Shown here piece after piece: positions 26,098 through 35,075 of a stretch of 64,000 nucleotides of DNA; positions within the stretch are counted from its first letter, which is position 1, and every line of letters begins with the position of its first letter. A model generated the notes under the pieces. That model was not told where the DNA came from and ran no database searches. It worked only from the letters and a program-made list of their open reading frames with translations. The stretch comes from Streptomyces sp. CB02058 (GTDB taxonomy: Bacteria; Actinomycetota; Actinomycetes; Streptomycetales; Streptomycetaceae). Made by a program: the position numbers and the translations under genes. The stretch is from contig NZ_LIPG01000007.1 in assembly GCF_001905505.1 (NCBI RefSeq), forward strand, positions 496,001 to 560,000, given 5' to 3'.

Positions 26098-27047
26098 GCG
26101 GCCACCGCCGAGCGGGGTGCGAGCCGGTGGGTGACGAGGTCCGCGCCGAGGTTGAGCACGACGGTGGCGAGCCCGAACACGACGGCGAGACCTTGCACGA
26201 CGGGGATGTCGCGGTCGGCCACCGCGTTCATGAGGACGGTGCCGAGTCCTGGGATCACGTACAGGGCCTCCACGACGACGACTCCGCACAGCAGCCAGTC
26301 GATGGTGCGGGCGAGCTGCTGGGTGGCGGGTGCGAGGGCGTTGGGCAGGGCGTGCCCGTAGCGGATGCGGGCGCCGGGGATGCCGTACCGCCGGGCCTGG
26401 GCGGCGTACGGGGTGGCGAGCGCCTCGATCATGCCCGCCCTGACCAGCCGTGCCAGCGAACAGACGGGCCGGGCGAGCAGGACCAGGACGGGCAGGACGA
26501 GCACGGAGGGGTGGGCGAGCAGACCGTCGCCGTACCCGACGGCGGTCGGCGGGAGCCAGCCGAGCCGCAGGGCGAGGACGCTCACCAGCAGCACCCCGAG
26601 GGCGAATTCGGGGACGGCGTAGACGCCGAGTGTGGCGGAGCTGATCAGCCGGTCGGTGAACCGTCCCTCGTGGCGGGCGGCGAGCACTCCGAGGCCCACC
26701 CCGGCGGGCACCAGGAGCAGGACGGTGACTGCGGCAAGGAGCAGGGTGGGGCCGAAGCCGTCGGCGAGGAAGCCGGAGACGGGCCGCCCGGAGGTGAGCG
26801 AGGTGCCGAGGTCGCCGTGCAGCAGGCCCGTGACCCACTCGGCCAGCCGCTCGTGGGCGGGCCGGTCGAGTCCCATCGCCTCGCGTACCGCCTCGATGCG
26901 TTGCGGGTCGGGCTGGTCGCCCGCGAAGGCCACGGCCGCGTCGCCCGGGAGCGCCTCGGTGAGCGCGAAGACCAGCAGCACGACGGCCGCGGTCTGTGCC
27001 GCTCCGAGGAGGAGCCGCCGGGCGATCCAGGAGCGCGGTCCGTTCAC
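26094..27047 (-). CDS. ABC transporter permease (DppB/NikB-like)
   Basis: A 317-residue membrane protein with about six helices. The N terminus (WIARRLLLGAAQTAAVVLLV), the periplasmic LPGDAAVAFAG loop and the C-terminal GLGTVLMNAVADRDIPVVQG stretch are typical of DppB/NikB. Start GTG at 27047 overlaps the stop of the binding-protein gene as GTGA. Forms the import channel with the DppC-like protein. Confidence 0.92.
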   Translation of the reverse strand: MNGPRSWIARRLLLGAAQTAAVVLLVFALTEALPGDAAVAFAGDQPDPQRIEAVREAMGLDRPAHERLAEWVTGLLHGDLGTSLTSGRPVSGFLADGFGPTLLLAAVTVLLLVPAGVGLGVLAARHEGRFTDRLISSATLGVYAVPEFALGVLLVSVLALRLGWLPPTAVGYGDGLLAHPSVLVLPVLVLLARPVCSLARLVRAGMIEALATPYAAQARRYGIPGARIRYGHALPNALAPATQQLARTIDWLLCGVVVVEALYVIPGLGTVLMNAVADRDIPVVQGLAVVFGLATVVLNLGADLVTHRLAPRSAVAA

Positions 27048-28639
27048 GCCAGCCAGACCTTGTCGAAGCGGGCCCAGTCCAGGGTGTTGGCGGGCGCTTC
27101 GCGTGCGACGCCGCGCAGGGAGCGGGTGGTGCCGAGTATCCAGTCACCGAACCCCCAGACCAGGAAGCCTCCTTCGGCGTGCAGTTGTCGCTGCATCCGG
27201 CCGTAGAGGGCGGCGCGCGCCGTCCTGTCCTTCGTGGACTGGGCCTGCTGGTAGAGCGCGTCGAACTTCTTGTCCTGCCATCGGGTGGCGTTGGTGGTGG
27301 ATCCGGTCAGCAGCCGCTGGGAGATGTGCGACTCGATCGGCATGGCCCCGGACCGGTAGCAGCAGAGCGTGCCGGAGTCGAGGATGTCCTTCCAGTAGGA
27401 GTCCTTGCTGCCCATCCGGACCTCGACGGTGACTCCGGCGCGTGCCGCCTGGTCCCGGAAGATTCCGGCGGCCTCGGTGAAGCCCGCGGCGACGGCCGAG
27501 GTGTCGAGGGTGACCCTCAGTCCGTCCGCGCCCGCCCGCGCGAGCAGAGCGCGGGCGCGGTCGATGTCCTGTTCACGCTGCGGGAGTTCGTCGGCGTAGT
27601 ACTCGTATCCCTTGCCGAAGAGATCGTTGCCCACCTCCCCCGCGCCGGACAGTGCGCCGTCCACCAGTTCCCTGCGGCCGGCGATGTGGAAGAACGCCTG
27701 GCGGACCAGGGGATCGTCGAAGGGCGGCCGGTCGGTCTTCATGGCGAAGGCCTGCATGGCGCTGTTCCGCAGGCGCACGATCTCGATCGCTCCGGCCTTC
27801 TCGTGGGCGCGTCCGGTGGCGGGGTTGAGCTCGTGGGCGTATTCGATCTGGCCGCCGAGGAGGGCGTTGACGCGGGCGGACTCCTCGTTGGCGACGATGA
27901 ATTCGAGCTCGTCGAGATACGGGGCGCCGTCCCAGTAGGCGTCGTTGCGCCGCAGGACGGTGGAGCGCCCGGGGGTGAAGGAGACGAACCTGAAGGGGCC
28001 CGTTCCCACCGGGTCACGGTCGAAGGAGGTGGCGCCGTCCTGGACGATGTGGGTGCCGAACGCCGCCATGACGTTGGGGAACTCGGCCGTCGGGCGCTTG
28101 AGTACGAATTCGAGGGTGCGCCTGCCCGTGGCGCGGCTCGCCCTCAGATCGACGGGTTCCAGGGACGCGCGGGCGCGGTAGGCCTGTTCGGGGTCGGCGA
28201 TGCGGCGGTAGCTGTACAGGACGTCGGCGGCGGTCACCGGCTTCCCGTCGTGGAAGTCCGCCTGCCGCAGGGTGACCTTCCAGCGGTCGAGCGCGGCGTT
28301 CGGCTCCCAGGTCTCGGCGAGGCGCGGTTCGGCCGACAGGTCGGCGCCGTAGTCGGCGAGCTTGTCGAAGAGCGCCTTGCCCCGGGCCGCGTCGGCGAAG
28401 AGGTTGCCCAGGTGCGGGTCGAGGGTCTCGCTCGCGCCGCCTCCGGCGAAGGCGGCACGGAGCCGGCCGCCCCGCCGGGGAGCGCCGGTCGCCTTCCCCG
28501 CCGGGTCCTGGGTGGCGCCGGGTCCCGAGCATCCCGCGAGCGCGAGCGCCCCGGCGCCGGCCACTCCCCCGGTTGCGGCGAGGAAGCCGCGCCTGCGCAG
28601 GGCGGGGAAGCTCTCGTGTCTGTCGTGGGGTGCGGTCAT
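27044..28639 (-). CDS. Solute-binding Tat lipoprotein (SBP_bac_5 family)
   Basis: A 531-residue extracellular binding protein of the peptide/nickel/opine class. The N terminus has a twin-arginine segment LRRRGFLAATGG and a lipobox ALAGC (Cys about 38), so it is probably exported folded by Tat and lipid-anchored. Family motifs include the early LDPHLGN segment, WKVTLRQADFHDGKPVTAADV and the C-terminal SKDSYWKDILDSG region. Export in folded form would suit a protein that must bind a metal chelate. The gene overlaps its neighbours by 4 bp on both sides. It is the capture component for the putative metallophore complex; ligand inferred only from context. Confidence 0.9.
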   Translation of the reverse strand: MTAPHDRHESFPALRRRGFLAATGGVAGAGALALAGCSGPGATQDPAGKATGAPRRGGRLRAAFAGGGASETLDPHLGNLFADAARGKALFDKLADYGADLSAEPRLAETWEPNAALDRWKVTLRQADFHDGKPVTAADVLYSYRRIADPEQAYRARASLEPVDLRASRATGRRTLEFVLKRPTAEFPNVMAAFGTHIVQDGATSFDRDPVGTGPFRFVSFTPGRSTVLRRNDAYWDGAPYLDELEFIVANEESARVNALLGGQIEYAHELNPATGRAHEKAGAIEIVRLRNSAMQAFAMKTDRPPFDDPLVRQAFFHIAGRRELVDGALSGAGEVGNDLFGKGYEYYADELPQREQDIDRARALLARAGADGLRVTLDTSAVAAGFTEAAGIFRDQAARAGVTVEVRMGSKDSYWKDILDSGTLCCYRSGAMPIESHISQRLLTGSTTNATRWQDKKFDALYQQAQSTKDRTARAALYGRMQRQLHAEGGFLVWGFGDWILGTTRSLRGVAREAPANTLDWARFDKVWLA

Positions 28640-29484
28640 GGCCGTACTCGCTTTCCTGCTGGGGCTGGGGGTGGTGCTGATGTCGTGTGCGGCTTCCTCG
28701 GCTTCCTCGCGACGAGGTGGAGCCGGTCGCCGTCTGCGGCGGTGCCGGGTCCGGCGCCCGGCCGCCAGGCCGGTTCGGTGCGTGGCCCGGGGCCGTCGTA
28801 CAGGCCGAGGACGTCGAAGCCGTGGGCGGTGAGGAAGTGGCGCAGTTCCTGGGGCAGGAGCAGCCGCCACGCGGAGTGCTCCTCGACGGGCGGGGTGCCG
28901 TCGTCGGCGGTCCAGTGGCGGGTGCGCCGCAGGAGTTGCGCGGCGCGGTCGATGCGCAGGGCGGTGGTGGAGCGGTAGGTGATGCCGTCCAGGGTGAAGC
29001 GGGAGACGGCCGGCTCGGCGGGAGGTTCCGCCCGGCCCAGGAACCAGGCGCCGTTGCGCATCTCCGCGACCAGCAGACCGCCGGGCACAAGGGTGCGGTG
29101 GCAGGACGTGAGGAAGCCGTCGAGCTGCTCGTTCGAGTGGCAGTAGAGCAGTGAGCTGTCGAGGCACACCACCGCGTCGAAGACGCCCTGTCCGAAATCG
29201 AACCGGCTGAGATCGGCCAGTACGTGCTCCGGGCCCGGGTGGTGGGTGCGGGCGTGGGCGAGCATGGTGGCGGACAGGTCGGCGGCCGTGACCCGGCGGC
29301 CCGCGTGGTGGAGGAAGGCCGCGTCGCGGCCGGTCCCGCAGCCGAGGTCCAGGACGGCCGGCCCCGCCCCGTACCGCCGCAGGCAGTCCTCCGCCCAGCG
29401 TCCGGCAAGCCGTTCGGGGTCGGGGAACCGTGCCTCGTACAGCTCCGGCCGGTCGGTGAGCAGGTTGCCCGTGCGCCGCTTCAC
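28636..29484 (-). CDS. Class I methyltransferase of the metallophore-like operon
   Basis: A 282-residue SAM-dependent methyltransferase with motif I VLDLGCGTGRDAAFL (about residues 44-58), VTAADLSATMLAHAR and the motif IV region FDAVVCLDSSLLY. The last 45 residues are Pro/Arg-rich and probably disordered. It lies between the exporter and importer genes, and 4-bp overlaps on both sides make it a fixed part of the operon. It may N- or O-methylate the operon product. GTG start at 29484 within a GTGA overlap. Confidence 0.88.
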   Translation of the reverse strand: MKRRTGNLLTDRPELYEARFPDPERLAGRWAEDCLRRYGAGPAVLDLGCGTGRDAAFLHHAGRRVTAADLSATMLAHARTHHPGPEHVLADLSRFDFGQGVFDAVVCLDSSLLYCHSNEQLDGFLTSCHRTLVPGGLLVAEMRNGAWFLGRAEPPAEPAVSRFTLDGITYRSTTALRIDRAAQLLRRTRHWTADDGTPPVEEHSAWRLLLPQELRHFLTAHGFDVLGLYDGPGPRTEPAWRPGAGPGTAADGDRLHLVARKPRKPHTTSAPPPAPAGKRVRP

Positions 29485-30758
29485 GCCGTCACCGCCACGG
29501 GTTCGGGCCGGGTCGAGGGAAGGCCGCCCCCGCGCTGCAGCCGGGCCACGGCGGCGGCCGAGATCAGGCCGGTCACCAGGCAGCAGGCCCAGGGCAGGAG
29601 TTCGACGGCGCCGTTGTCCGCCCCGCCCCGCTGCGCGGCGTCCATGGCCCATCCGACGGCCGTGTTGCCGACGGCTGCCGCGATGCCGGAGACGGCATAG
29701 AAGATGCCGAAGTACGTTCCTGTCAGATCCTGCCGGCCGAAGCCGGGGATCAGTTCCATGACGAAGGGCTGCGCGGTCATCACCCCGAGGTGGAGCAGCA
29801 GCGCTCCGGCCAGCACGGGCAGCACGCGCAGGGCCGCGTCCAGGGTGCCGTCCGGCGGTGTGCCGTCGCCCGCGACGAGCATCGGCGGTACGAAGGCGAG
29901 GCCCATCAGCACGAGCCCGGCGGCGATCCAACGGCCTCTGGTACCGCGCCCCTTCAGCGTGCGGGTGATCCGCAGTTGGAGCGTGATCCCCGCGATGGTT
30001 CCCGTGAGGAAGACCAGGCCTGCGGCACCGTCCCAGCCGCTGGCGTGCCGGGCGCCGTCGGGCAGCAGCAGATAGAGCTGGTTCTCCAGGGTGAACATGC
30101 CGACCATGGCCAGGGCGAAGGCGAGGAAGGCGCGGTTGCCGACGGCTTCCCGCCAGTCGGCGGTGATGCGGCTCCTGGCCGGGGCCACGTCGCGGGCCGG
30201 GAGGACCAGGGCCTGGGCGACGGTGAGGAGGGCGAATATCCCGGCGGCGGTGAGCGCGGAGGCGCGGAAGTCGACGAGCAGCAGGGCGCTCCCCAGGAGC
30301 GGGCCGACGAGCGCCCCGGTGGTGGCGAAGACGTTGAAGAGGGCGAACGCCTCGGCCTTGCGCTCGCCCGCCTCCAGGGCGAGGTAGGTGCGGACGGCGG
30401 GGTTGAAGAGGGCGCCGGCCACTCCGCTGAGCACGGATGCGGCGAGCAGGACGGGCAGTCCGTCGCCGAGGGCGAAGAGGGCGAAGCCGACGGTGCGTAT
30501 CGCGCAGCCGGTGATGATGACGCCCCGGGCGCCGAGCCGGTCGGCGGCGGACCCGCCTATGAGGAAGAGGCCCTGCTGGCTGAGGTTGCGGACACCGAGG
30601 ACGATGCCGACGACGGCCGCCGACATGCCGAGGTCGTCGCCGAGGTGGGTGGCGAGGTAGGGGATGAGCAGGTAGAAGCCGGTGTTGACGCCGAACTGGT
30701 TGACGAGCAGCAGTCGGATGGCGAGCGGGAAGCTCCGGATCTCGTGCCAGGTCCTCAT
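29481..30758 (-). CDS. MFS exporter
   Basis: A 425-residue major facilitator with about twelve helices and the loop motif GGSAADRLGARGVIITG between helices 2 and 3, which marks drug/metabolite efflux-type MFS proteins. Its place directly after the biosynthetic genes suggests that it exports the finished product, as MFS proteins do in several siderophore and opine-metallophore operons. Overlaps the upstream and downstream genes by ATGA and GTGA. Confidence 0.9.
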   Translation of the reverse strand: MRTWHEIRSFPLAIRLLLVNQFGVNTGFYLLIPYLATHLGDDLGMSAAVVGIVLGVRNLSQQGLFLIGGSAADRLGARGVIITGCAIRTVGFALFALGDGLPVLLAASVLSGVAGALFNPAVRTYLALEAGERKAEAFALFNVFATTGALVGPLLGSALLLVDFRASALTAAGIFALLTVAQALVLPARDVAPARSRITADWREAVGNRAFLAFALAMVGMFTLENQLYLLLPDGARHASGWDGAAGLVFLTGTIAGITLQLRITRTLKGRGTRGRWIAAGLVLMGLAFVPPMLVAGDGTPPDGTLDAALRVLPVLAGALLLHLGVMTAQPFVMELIPGFGRQDLTGTYFGIFYAVSGIAAAVGNTAVGWAMDAAQRGGADNGAVELLPWACCLVTGLISAAAVARLQRGGGLPSTRPEPVAVTA

Positions 30759-31822
30759 GAGGCCTCGCTCCAGGTCCCGGCTTCGGCACGGGGCCGGACG
30801 CCGAGTCCGGGCTCCCCGGTGGTGCTCACGAATCCGTCGGTGCCGCCGATGCCGGTCCAGGGGTCGTGGGCCAGCAGGAGGTGGCCGTCGAGGTCGGTCC
30901 AGCGGGCGCGGTCGGCGATGTGGACCGCGGGGGCGATGCCGAGCGTGCTGGCGGTCAGGCAGCCGAGCATCAGATCCGTGCCACTGTCCTCGATCAGCGC
31001 CGCGATGCGCAGGGCGGCGTGGACGCCGCCGCATTTGGCGAGCTTGACGTTGATTCCGTGGACGCGTCCGGCGAGCCGCCGCGCGTCCTCGTACGTGACG
31101 GCGTCCTCGTCCGCGATGACGGGGACGGGTGAGCGGGCGGCGAGCCGCGCGAGGGCCTCGGGATCGCCGGGGGCGAGGGGCTGCTCCACCGCCTCGACTC
31201 CGAGTCCGGCGAACTCGGGCAGGAGTGCGCGGGCCTGGGCCGCCGACCAGGCCCCGTTGGGGTCGAGGAGGAGCCGGGCGGCGGGGGCCGCGGCACGGAC
31301 GGCGCGTACCCGGTCCAGGTCGGTCTCCGGGTCCCGGTCACCCGCCTTGATCTTGATGACGGAGAACCCCGCGTCGGCCAGGCCACGGGCCTGGGCCGCC
31401 GCCCGGCCCGGCGACACCAGGGAGATGGTGCGGGCGGTGGCGGCCCGAGGCGGCACGGGGGAACCGAGGAACCGGTGGACGGCGGTGGCGGTGCGCTTGC
31501 CCACCAGGTCGAGGAGGGCCGCCTCGGTCGCGGCGGTCATCGCGGCCGGGGTGTCCGGCGGGGCGAGTTCACCGGAGCGCAGGGCGTGCAGCGCGGTCTC
31601 CGGTCCGCCGAAGCGGGTGAGGTGCTCGGCGGTGCGGGCGGCCAGGCCCTGCAGGGTGCGGGTGTCGAGGCCGTAGAAGACGCTGGTGACGGCTTCTCCA
31701 TGGCCGCTGAGCCCGTCGTGTTCGACGGTGAGGCGTACGGCGTCGCGGGCGGTCATGGTCGAGCGGGAGATGCGCAGCGGCTCGGCCAGGACGAGCCGCA
31801 CGGTGTGCTGGGTGAGTTTCAC
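30755..31822 (-). CDS. Enolase-superfamily enzyme, dipeptide-epimerase-like
   Basis: A 355-residue enolase-superfamily protein. The KxK catalytic lysine motif is VIKIKAGDRDPE, metal ligands are in LLLDPNGAW (Asp), VEQPLAPGD (Glu) and VIADEDAVT (Asp/Glu), and the second catalytic lysine is in INVKLAKCGG. The LGCLTASTLGIAPAVHIA stretch matches L-Ala-D/L-Glu and related dipeptide epimerases better than o-succinylbenzoate synthases. A dipeptide epimerase next to an ATP-grasp ligase suggests that the ligase joins two amino acids and this enzyme inverts one stereocentre. GTG start at 31822 in a GTGA overlap. N-terminal 125 residues are the capping domain. Confidence 0.85.
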   Translation of the reverse strand: MKLTQHTVRLVLAEPLRISRSTMTARDAVRLTVEHDGLSGHGEAVTSVFYGLDTRTLQGLAARTAEHLTRFGGPETALHALRSGELAPPDTPAAMTAATEAALLDLVGKRTATAVHRFLGSPVPPRAATARTISLVSPGRAAAQARGLADAGFSVIKIKAGDRDPETDLDRVRAVRAAAPAARLLLDPNGAWSAAQARALLPEFAGLGVEAVEQPLAPGDPEALARLAARSPVPVIADEDAVTYEDARRLAGRVHGINVKLAKCGGVHAALRIAALIEDSGTDLMLGCLTASTLGIAPAVHIADRARWTDLDGHLLLAHDPWTGIGGTDGFVSTTGEPGLGVRPRAEAGTWSEAS

Positions 31823-32904
31823 GGCTTCTTCTCCATGCCTTCCGCCAGGGGGTCGGTGACGGTGGTGCACCTGGCCCATCCCACGGCCTGCGCGGCGCGC
31901 GGGTGCGGGACGTCGACGGGGTGTTCGGCGGCGAGGCCGGGTTCCAGGCGGTGGGCGGTCGTGAAGTCGTCGTCGTAGACCGTGCCGAGGTAGCGGTGCG
32001 GCCCGTCGGGGAAGACGGTGGCGACGGCCTGCCCGGGGTGGGTACGGGCGGCCCACGCGGCGACGCGGGCGACCGCGCCGGTGCTCCAGCCGCCGCTGAC
32101 GAAGTTGCCCCGGGCCAGGCGGCGGCAGGCGTCGGCGGCCTCGGCCGGGCCGATCCAGTGGACCTCGTCGAAGGCGTCGTAGGCGACGTTGCGCGGATGG
32201 ATGCTGCTGCCGAGCCCTCGCATCAGCCGGGGCCCGGGGGCCTGGCCGAAGATGGTGGATCCGGTGGAGTCGACGGCGACGAGGCGCAGTCCTGGCCAGT
32301 GCCTGCGCAGTGGTCCGGCGATCCCGGCGCTGTGTCCGCCGGTGCCGACGCTGCACACGAGGATGTCGAGATGGTCGAGCTGGGTGGCGAGTTCGGCGGC
32401 GAGCGAGGCGTAACCGGCGGTGTTGTCGGGGTTGTTGTACTGGTCGGGCCAGTACGCGCCGGGCAGCCGGCCGAGCAGGTCGTGGAGCCGCTCCAGACGG
32501 GCGCCCTGCCAGCCGCCGTGCGCCGCGGGGCGGTCCACGATCTCGAGGCGGGCGCCGTAGGAGCGGAGCAGCTTCCGCATCGACGGCTCCAGTTCGCTGT
32601 CCCCGACGAGTACGACGGGATGCCCGAGCGCCTGTCCGGCGAAGGCGAGGCCTATGCCGAGGGTGCCGGAGGTGGACTCCACCACCGGTGCGCCGGGCAG
32701 GAGTTCGCCGCGTTCCTCCGCACCGAGGAGCATGGACACCGCGGCCCTGGCCTTCATGCCGCCGACGGCGTGCCCCTCGAGCTTGGCCCAGAAGCCGGGG
32801 TGGGGCCGGGGCAGTCCTGTGGTGATCCGGGCCAGCGGGCTCCGGCCGATGAGGGAGAGCAGTTCGCGGTTGGGGGCGAGGACGGGCGGGGAGACCGTGG
32901 TCAT
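31819..32904 (-). CDS. Cysteine synthase-like PLP enzyme
   Basis: A 361-residue fold-type II PLP enzyme of the cysteine synthase/cystathionine beta-synthase group. The probable Schiff-base lysine is in VGGMKARAAVSML, the phosphate-binding loop is SVGTGGHSAG, and STSGTLGIGLAF is the substrate-binding Asn/Ser-loop equivalent. The lysine context differs from housekeeping CysK (which has NxxGSxKDR), pointing to a specialised beta-replacement enzyme like SbnA of staphyloferrin B, which builds a diaminopropionate precursor. Here it could make a beta-substituted alanine unit for the metallophore. A C-terminal extension of about 50 residues is not in CysK. Overlaps both neighbours by 4 bp. Confidence 0.85.
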   Translation of the reverse strand: MTTVSPPVLAPNRELLSLIGRSPLARITTGLPRPHPGFWAKLEGHAVGGMKARAAVSMLLGAEERGELLPGAPVVESTSGTLGIGLAFAGQALGHPVVLVGDSELEPSMRKLLRSYGARLEIVDRPAAHGGWQGARLERLHDLLGRLPGAYWPDQYNNPDNTAGYASLAAELATQLDHLDILVCSVGTGGHSAGIAGPLRRHWPGLRLVAVDSTGSTIFGQAPGPRLMRGLGSSIHPRNVAYDAFDEVHWIGPAEAADACRRLARGNFVSGGWSTGAVARVAAWAARTHPGQAVATVFPDGPHRYLGTVYDDDFTTAHRLEPGLAAEHPVDVPHPRAAQAVGWARCTTVTDPLAEGMEKKP

Positions 32905-33740
32905 GAGGTGACTCCCTCGTCGTCGCGGTAGCAGTGGACCGTGCCGGGACCCCCGTCGAGCCAGAAGAAGGGGTACGGTTCCGCGCACACCGCCGCCACT
33001 CCCGCGCCCAGGAGCCGGGGCAGGACGGCGCTCCCGGTCTGGGCGAACATGACCAGCGGCTTGCCGTGCTCCTGTGCGCTCCGGCGCAGTGGTTCGAAGG
33101 TGCCGTTGCCGAGCGTCATGCCCGAGGCGAGCACCGCGTCGCAGTGGCCGACGTCCCCGAGGGCGTCCGTGCCGATGGGTTCTCCCCATTCGGTGGTGCC
33201 ACCCTTCAGATCGCGCGGGATGCCGATGAGTCCGCGTGAACGAAGTTCTGCCAGAAGGGAGTTGACGACTCCCACGACCAGGACCCGGCTGCCGGGCGGC
33301 AGTTCCAGCAGATCCACGACGACGGCCGCCCGCGCCCGGGAGCGTTCCAGCGAGGTTCCGGCGGGGATGTGCGCCGGACGGGCCCCGTGCTCCGGGGTGT
33401 GCGGCAGGACGTCCATCAGATAGGCGTCCAGCGCCGCGACGCGGACGGGCAGGAGCGGATGGGCGAGCAGCGCCGCCACGTCCGCGCCGGCGCACTCCTC
33501 GACCGCTCCCCCGGGAAGGGCGCCCGGCTCGACGGCGCAGGAGCCGACGGCTCGGTCGAGGCGGAGGCTGAGCACCTCGTTGCGGTATCCGCCGCGCCGC
33601 CCGTCGTGCCGTACGGCCTGGGATGTCGTGAAGGCGACGGCGATACGGCGGTTGCGGGGATCAGGGCCGAGTTCACCGCGCAGGGCCTGGCCGGTGAGCG
33701 TGTCGAGGCAGGGGGCGAGGGTGCGGGGAGACGTCGTCAT
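32901..33740 (-). CDS. DUF364-family (putative heavy-metal chelation) protein
   Basis: A 279-residue protein of the DUF4213/DUF364 type: an N-terminal enolase-N-like part (about residues 1-120) and a C-terminal Rossmann-like DUF364 domain with VLVVGVVNSLLAELRSRG and DAVLASGMTLGNGTFEPLRR. Members have been named putative heavy-metal chelation proteins on structural grounds, without a proven reaction. Position two in the run, between the ligase and the PLP enzyme, supports a role in synthesis or metal handling. ATG at 33740 overlaps the ligase stop. Confidence 0.8.
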   Translation of the reverse strand: MTTSPRTLAPCLDTLTGQALRGELGPDPRNRRIAVAFTTSQAVRHDGRRGGYRNEVLSLRLDRAVGSCAVEPGALPGGAVEECAGADVAALLAHPLLPVRVAALDAYLMDVLPHTPEHGARPAHIPAGTSLERSRARAAVVVDLLELPPGSRVLVVGVVNSLLAELRSRGLIGIPRDLKGGTTEWGEPIGTDALGDVGHCDAVLASGMTLGNGTFEPLRRSAQEHGKPLVMFAQTGSAVLPRLLGAGVAAVCAEPYPFFWLDGGPGTVHCYRDDEGVTS

Positions 33741-34993
33741 GAGCGCACCAGCCGGGGCCGCACGCCCGAGAGCAGCGCCTCGACACGGCGCCGGGCGCCG
33801 AGCCCCGCGGCGTCGCCCGCCATGATGTGCCCGAGGTAGCCGTTGTTGCTGTCCGCCGCCTGCACGGCACGGCCGGCCTCGGCGAACTGGGCCTCCAGCA
33901 CTCCGTCGGCCTCCCGCACCGCGGCGGCACCGTCGAAGGACGCGAGGGTGCCCGCGGTGTCGGGGACCAGGAAGCCGATGGCAGCGCTGCGCAGTCCGGT
34001 GTCCCTGGGGTGGAGTGCGGGTTCCCTGCCGAGCGCCACATCGACGCAGACGGCCGCGAGGTCGATCCCGGTGACATGGCGGACCAGTTCGGTGATGCGG
34101 TTCCCCGCGGGCCGGGGGTTGACCTCCACGACCCGGGGCCCGTCGGCCGTCAGCTTGATCTCGGTGTGCGCCACGACGTCGTCGAGCCCGAGCGCGGCGC
34201 CGGCGCCGACCGCGGTGGCGGTCACCGCGGCGAGGTCGCCGGGGCTGAGGGCGGCAGGGAACATGTGGCCGGTCTCGACGAAGGCCGTGGCCCCGCCGAG
34301 GCTCTTGTCCGTCACGCCGACGACGGTGACGGCCCCTCGGAAGGTCACGGTCTCGACGCTGACCTCGGGACCCGGGAGGAACTCCTCCAGCAGGATGCGG
34401 GACGTGCGCCGCTGCCCCCTGGCGTTGTACGGGAAGTCCGCCAGCGCCCGGCAGGCCTCGGCCAGCTGCCGTTCGTCGTCGACCCGGCGTACGAGCATGC
34501 CCGCGCACAGGTCCACCGGCTTGACGACCAGCGGATACCCGAGGTCGAGGGCTGCCGCCGCGGCCTGGGTACCGTCGGCGCAGACCGCGAACCGGGGTCC
34601 CGGGACACCGGCGTCCGCGAGGACACGGCGGGTCGCGTCCTTGCGGCAGGCGTTCTCCATGGCCTCCGGTGAGGAACCAGGCAGGCCCAGACGAGCGGCG
34701 ATCCGGGCCGCCGTCGGCAGATAGTAGTCACAGGAAGTGACCACCCCGTCGAACCCGAGAACGCCGTGCAGGCGCTCCACCTGCGGAAGCAGGGCGTCGA
34801 CGTCATTGGTGGGCGCCGTGACGACATGACGCGCGGTGAGCAGCGGATGATCCGCACCCTCCGGAGCCGAGCGGAGGTAGTGCCGCAGGTCGCGGGTGAG
34901 GAAGGTGAAGTCGTGCCCTCCCTCCCCCAGCGCCTTCGGCAGCAGCCTGCTCATCGACCCGACCCAGCTCTCGACAACCAGCAGATGAGCCAC
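33737..34993 (-). CDS. ATP-grasp ligase, first gene of the metallophore-like operon
   Basis: A 418-residue ATP-grasp enzyme: Rossmann-like N domain (MAHLLVVESW start, LPQVERLHGVLGFDGVVTSCDYYLP), nucleotide-binding segment YPLVVKPVDLCAG and ILLEEFLPGPEVSVE, and the Mg-binding IKLTADGPRVVEVNPRPAGN. It resembles the carboxylate-amine ligases that make dipeptides (BL00235/L-amino-acid ligase type), using ATP to join a carboxylate to an amine. The GTG at 34993 has AAGGGGG upstream; the frame opens further to 35104, but that would start inside the promoter. It is the first gene after a Zur-like promoter and is followed by nine genes with 4-bp overlaps. Substrates unknown. Confidence 0.87.
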   Translation of the reverse strand: MAHLLVVESWVGSMSRLLPKALGEGGHDFTFLTRDLRHYLRSAPEGADHPLLTARHVVTAPTNDVDALLPQVERLHGVLGFDGVVTSCDYYLPTAARIAARLGLPGSSPEAMENACRKDATRRVLADAGVPGPRFAVCADGTQAAAAALDLGYPLVVKPVDLCAGMLVRRVDDERQLAEACRALADFPYNARGQRRTSRILLEEFLPGPEVSVETVTFRGAVTVVGVTDKSLGGATAFVETGHMFPAALSPGDLAAVTATAVGAGAALGLDDVVAHTEIKLTADGPRVVEVNPRPAGNRITELVRHVTGIDLAAVCVDVALGREPALHPRDTGLRSAAIGFLVPDTAGTLASFDGAAAVREADGVLEAQFAEAGRAVQAADSNNGYLGHIMAGDAAGLGARRRVEALLSGVRPRLVRS

Positions 34994-35075
34994 TGGTTCC
35001 CCCTTCTCACAGTGCCGTTGGGAATGCGGGCAGGCAGAAGTCACCCCCTGCGGCGGTGGCGGCCCGCCCGCACAC

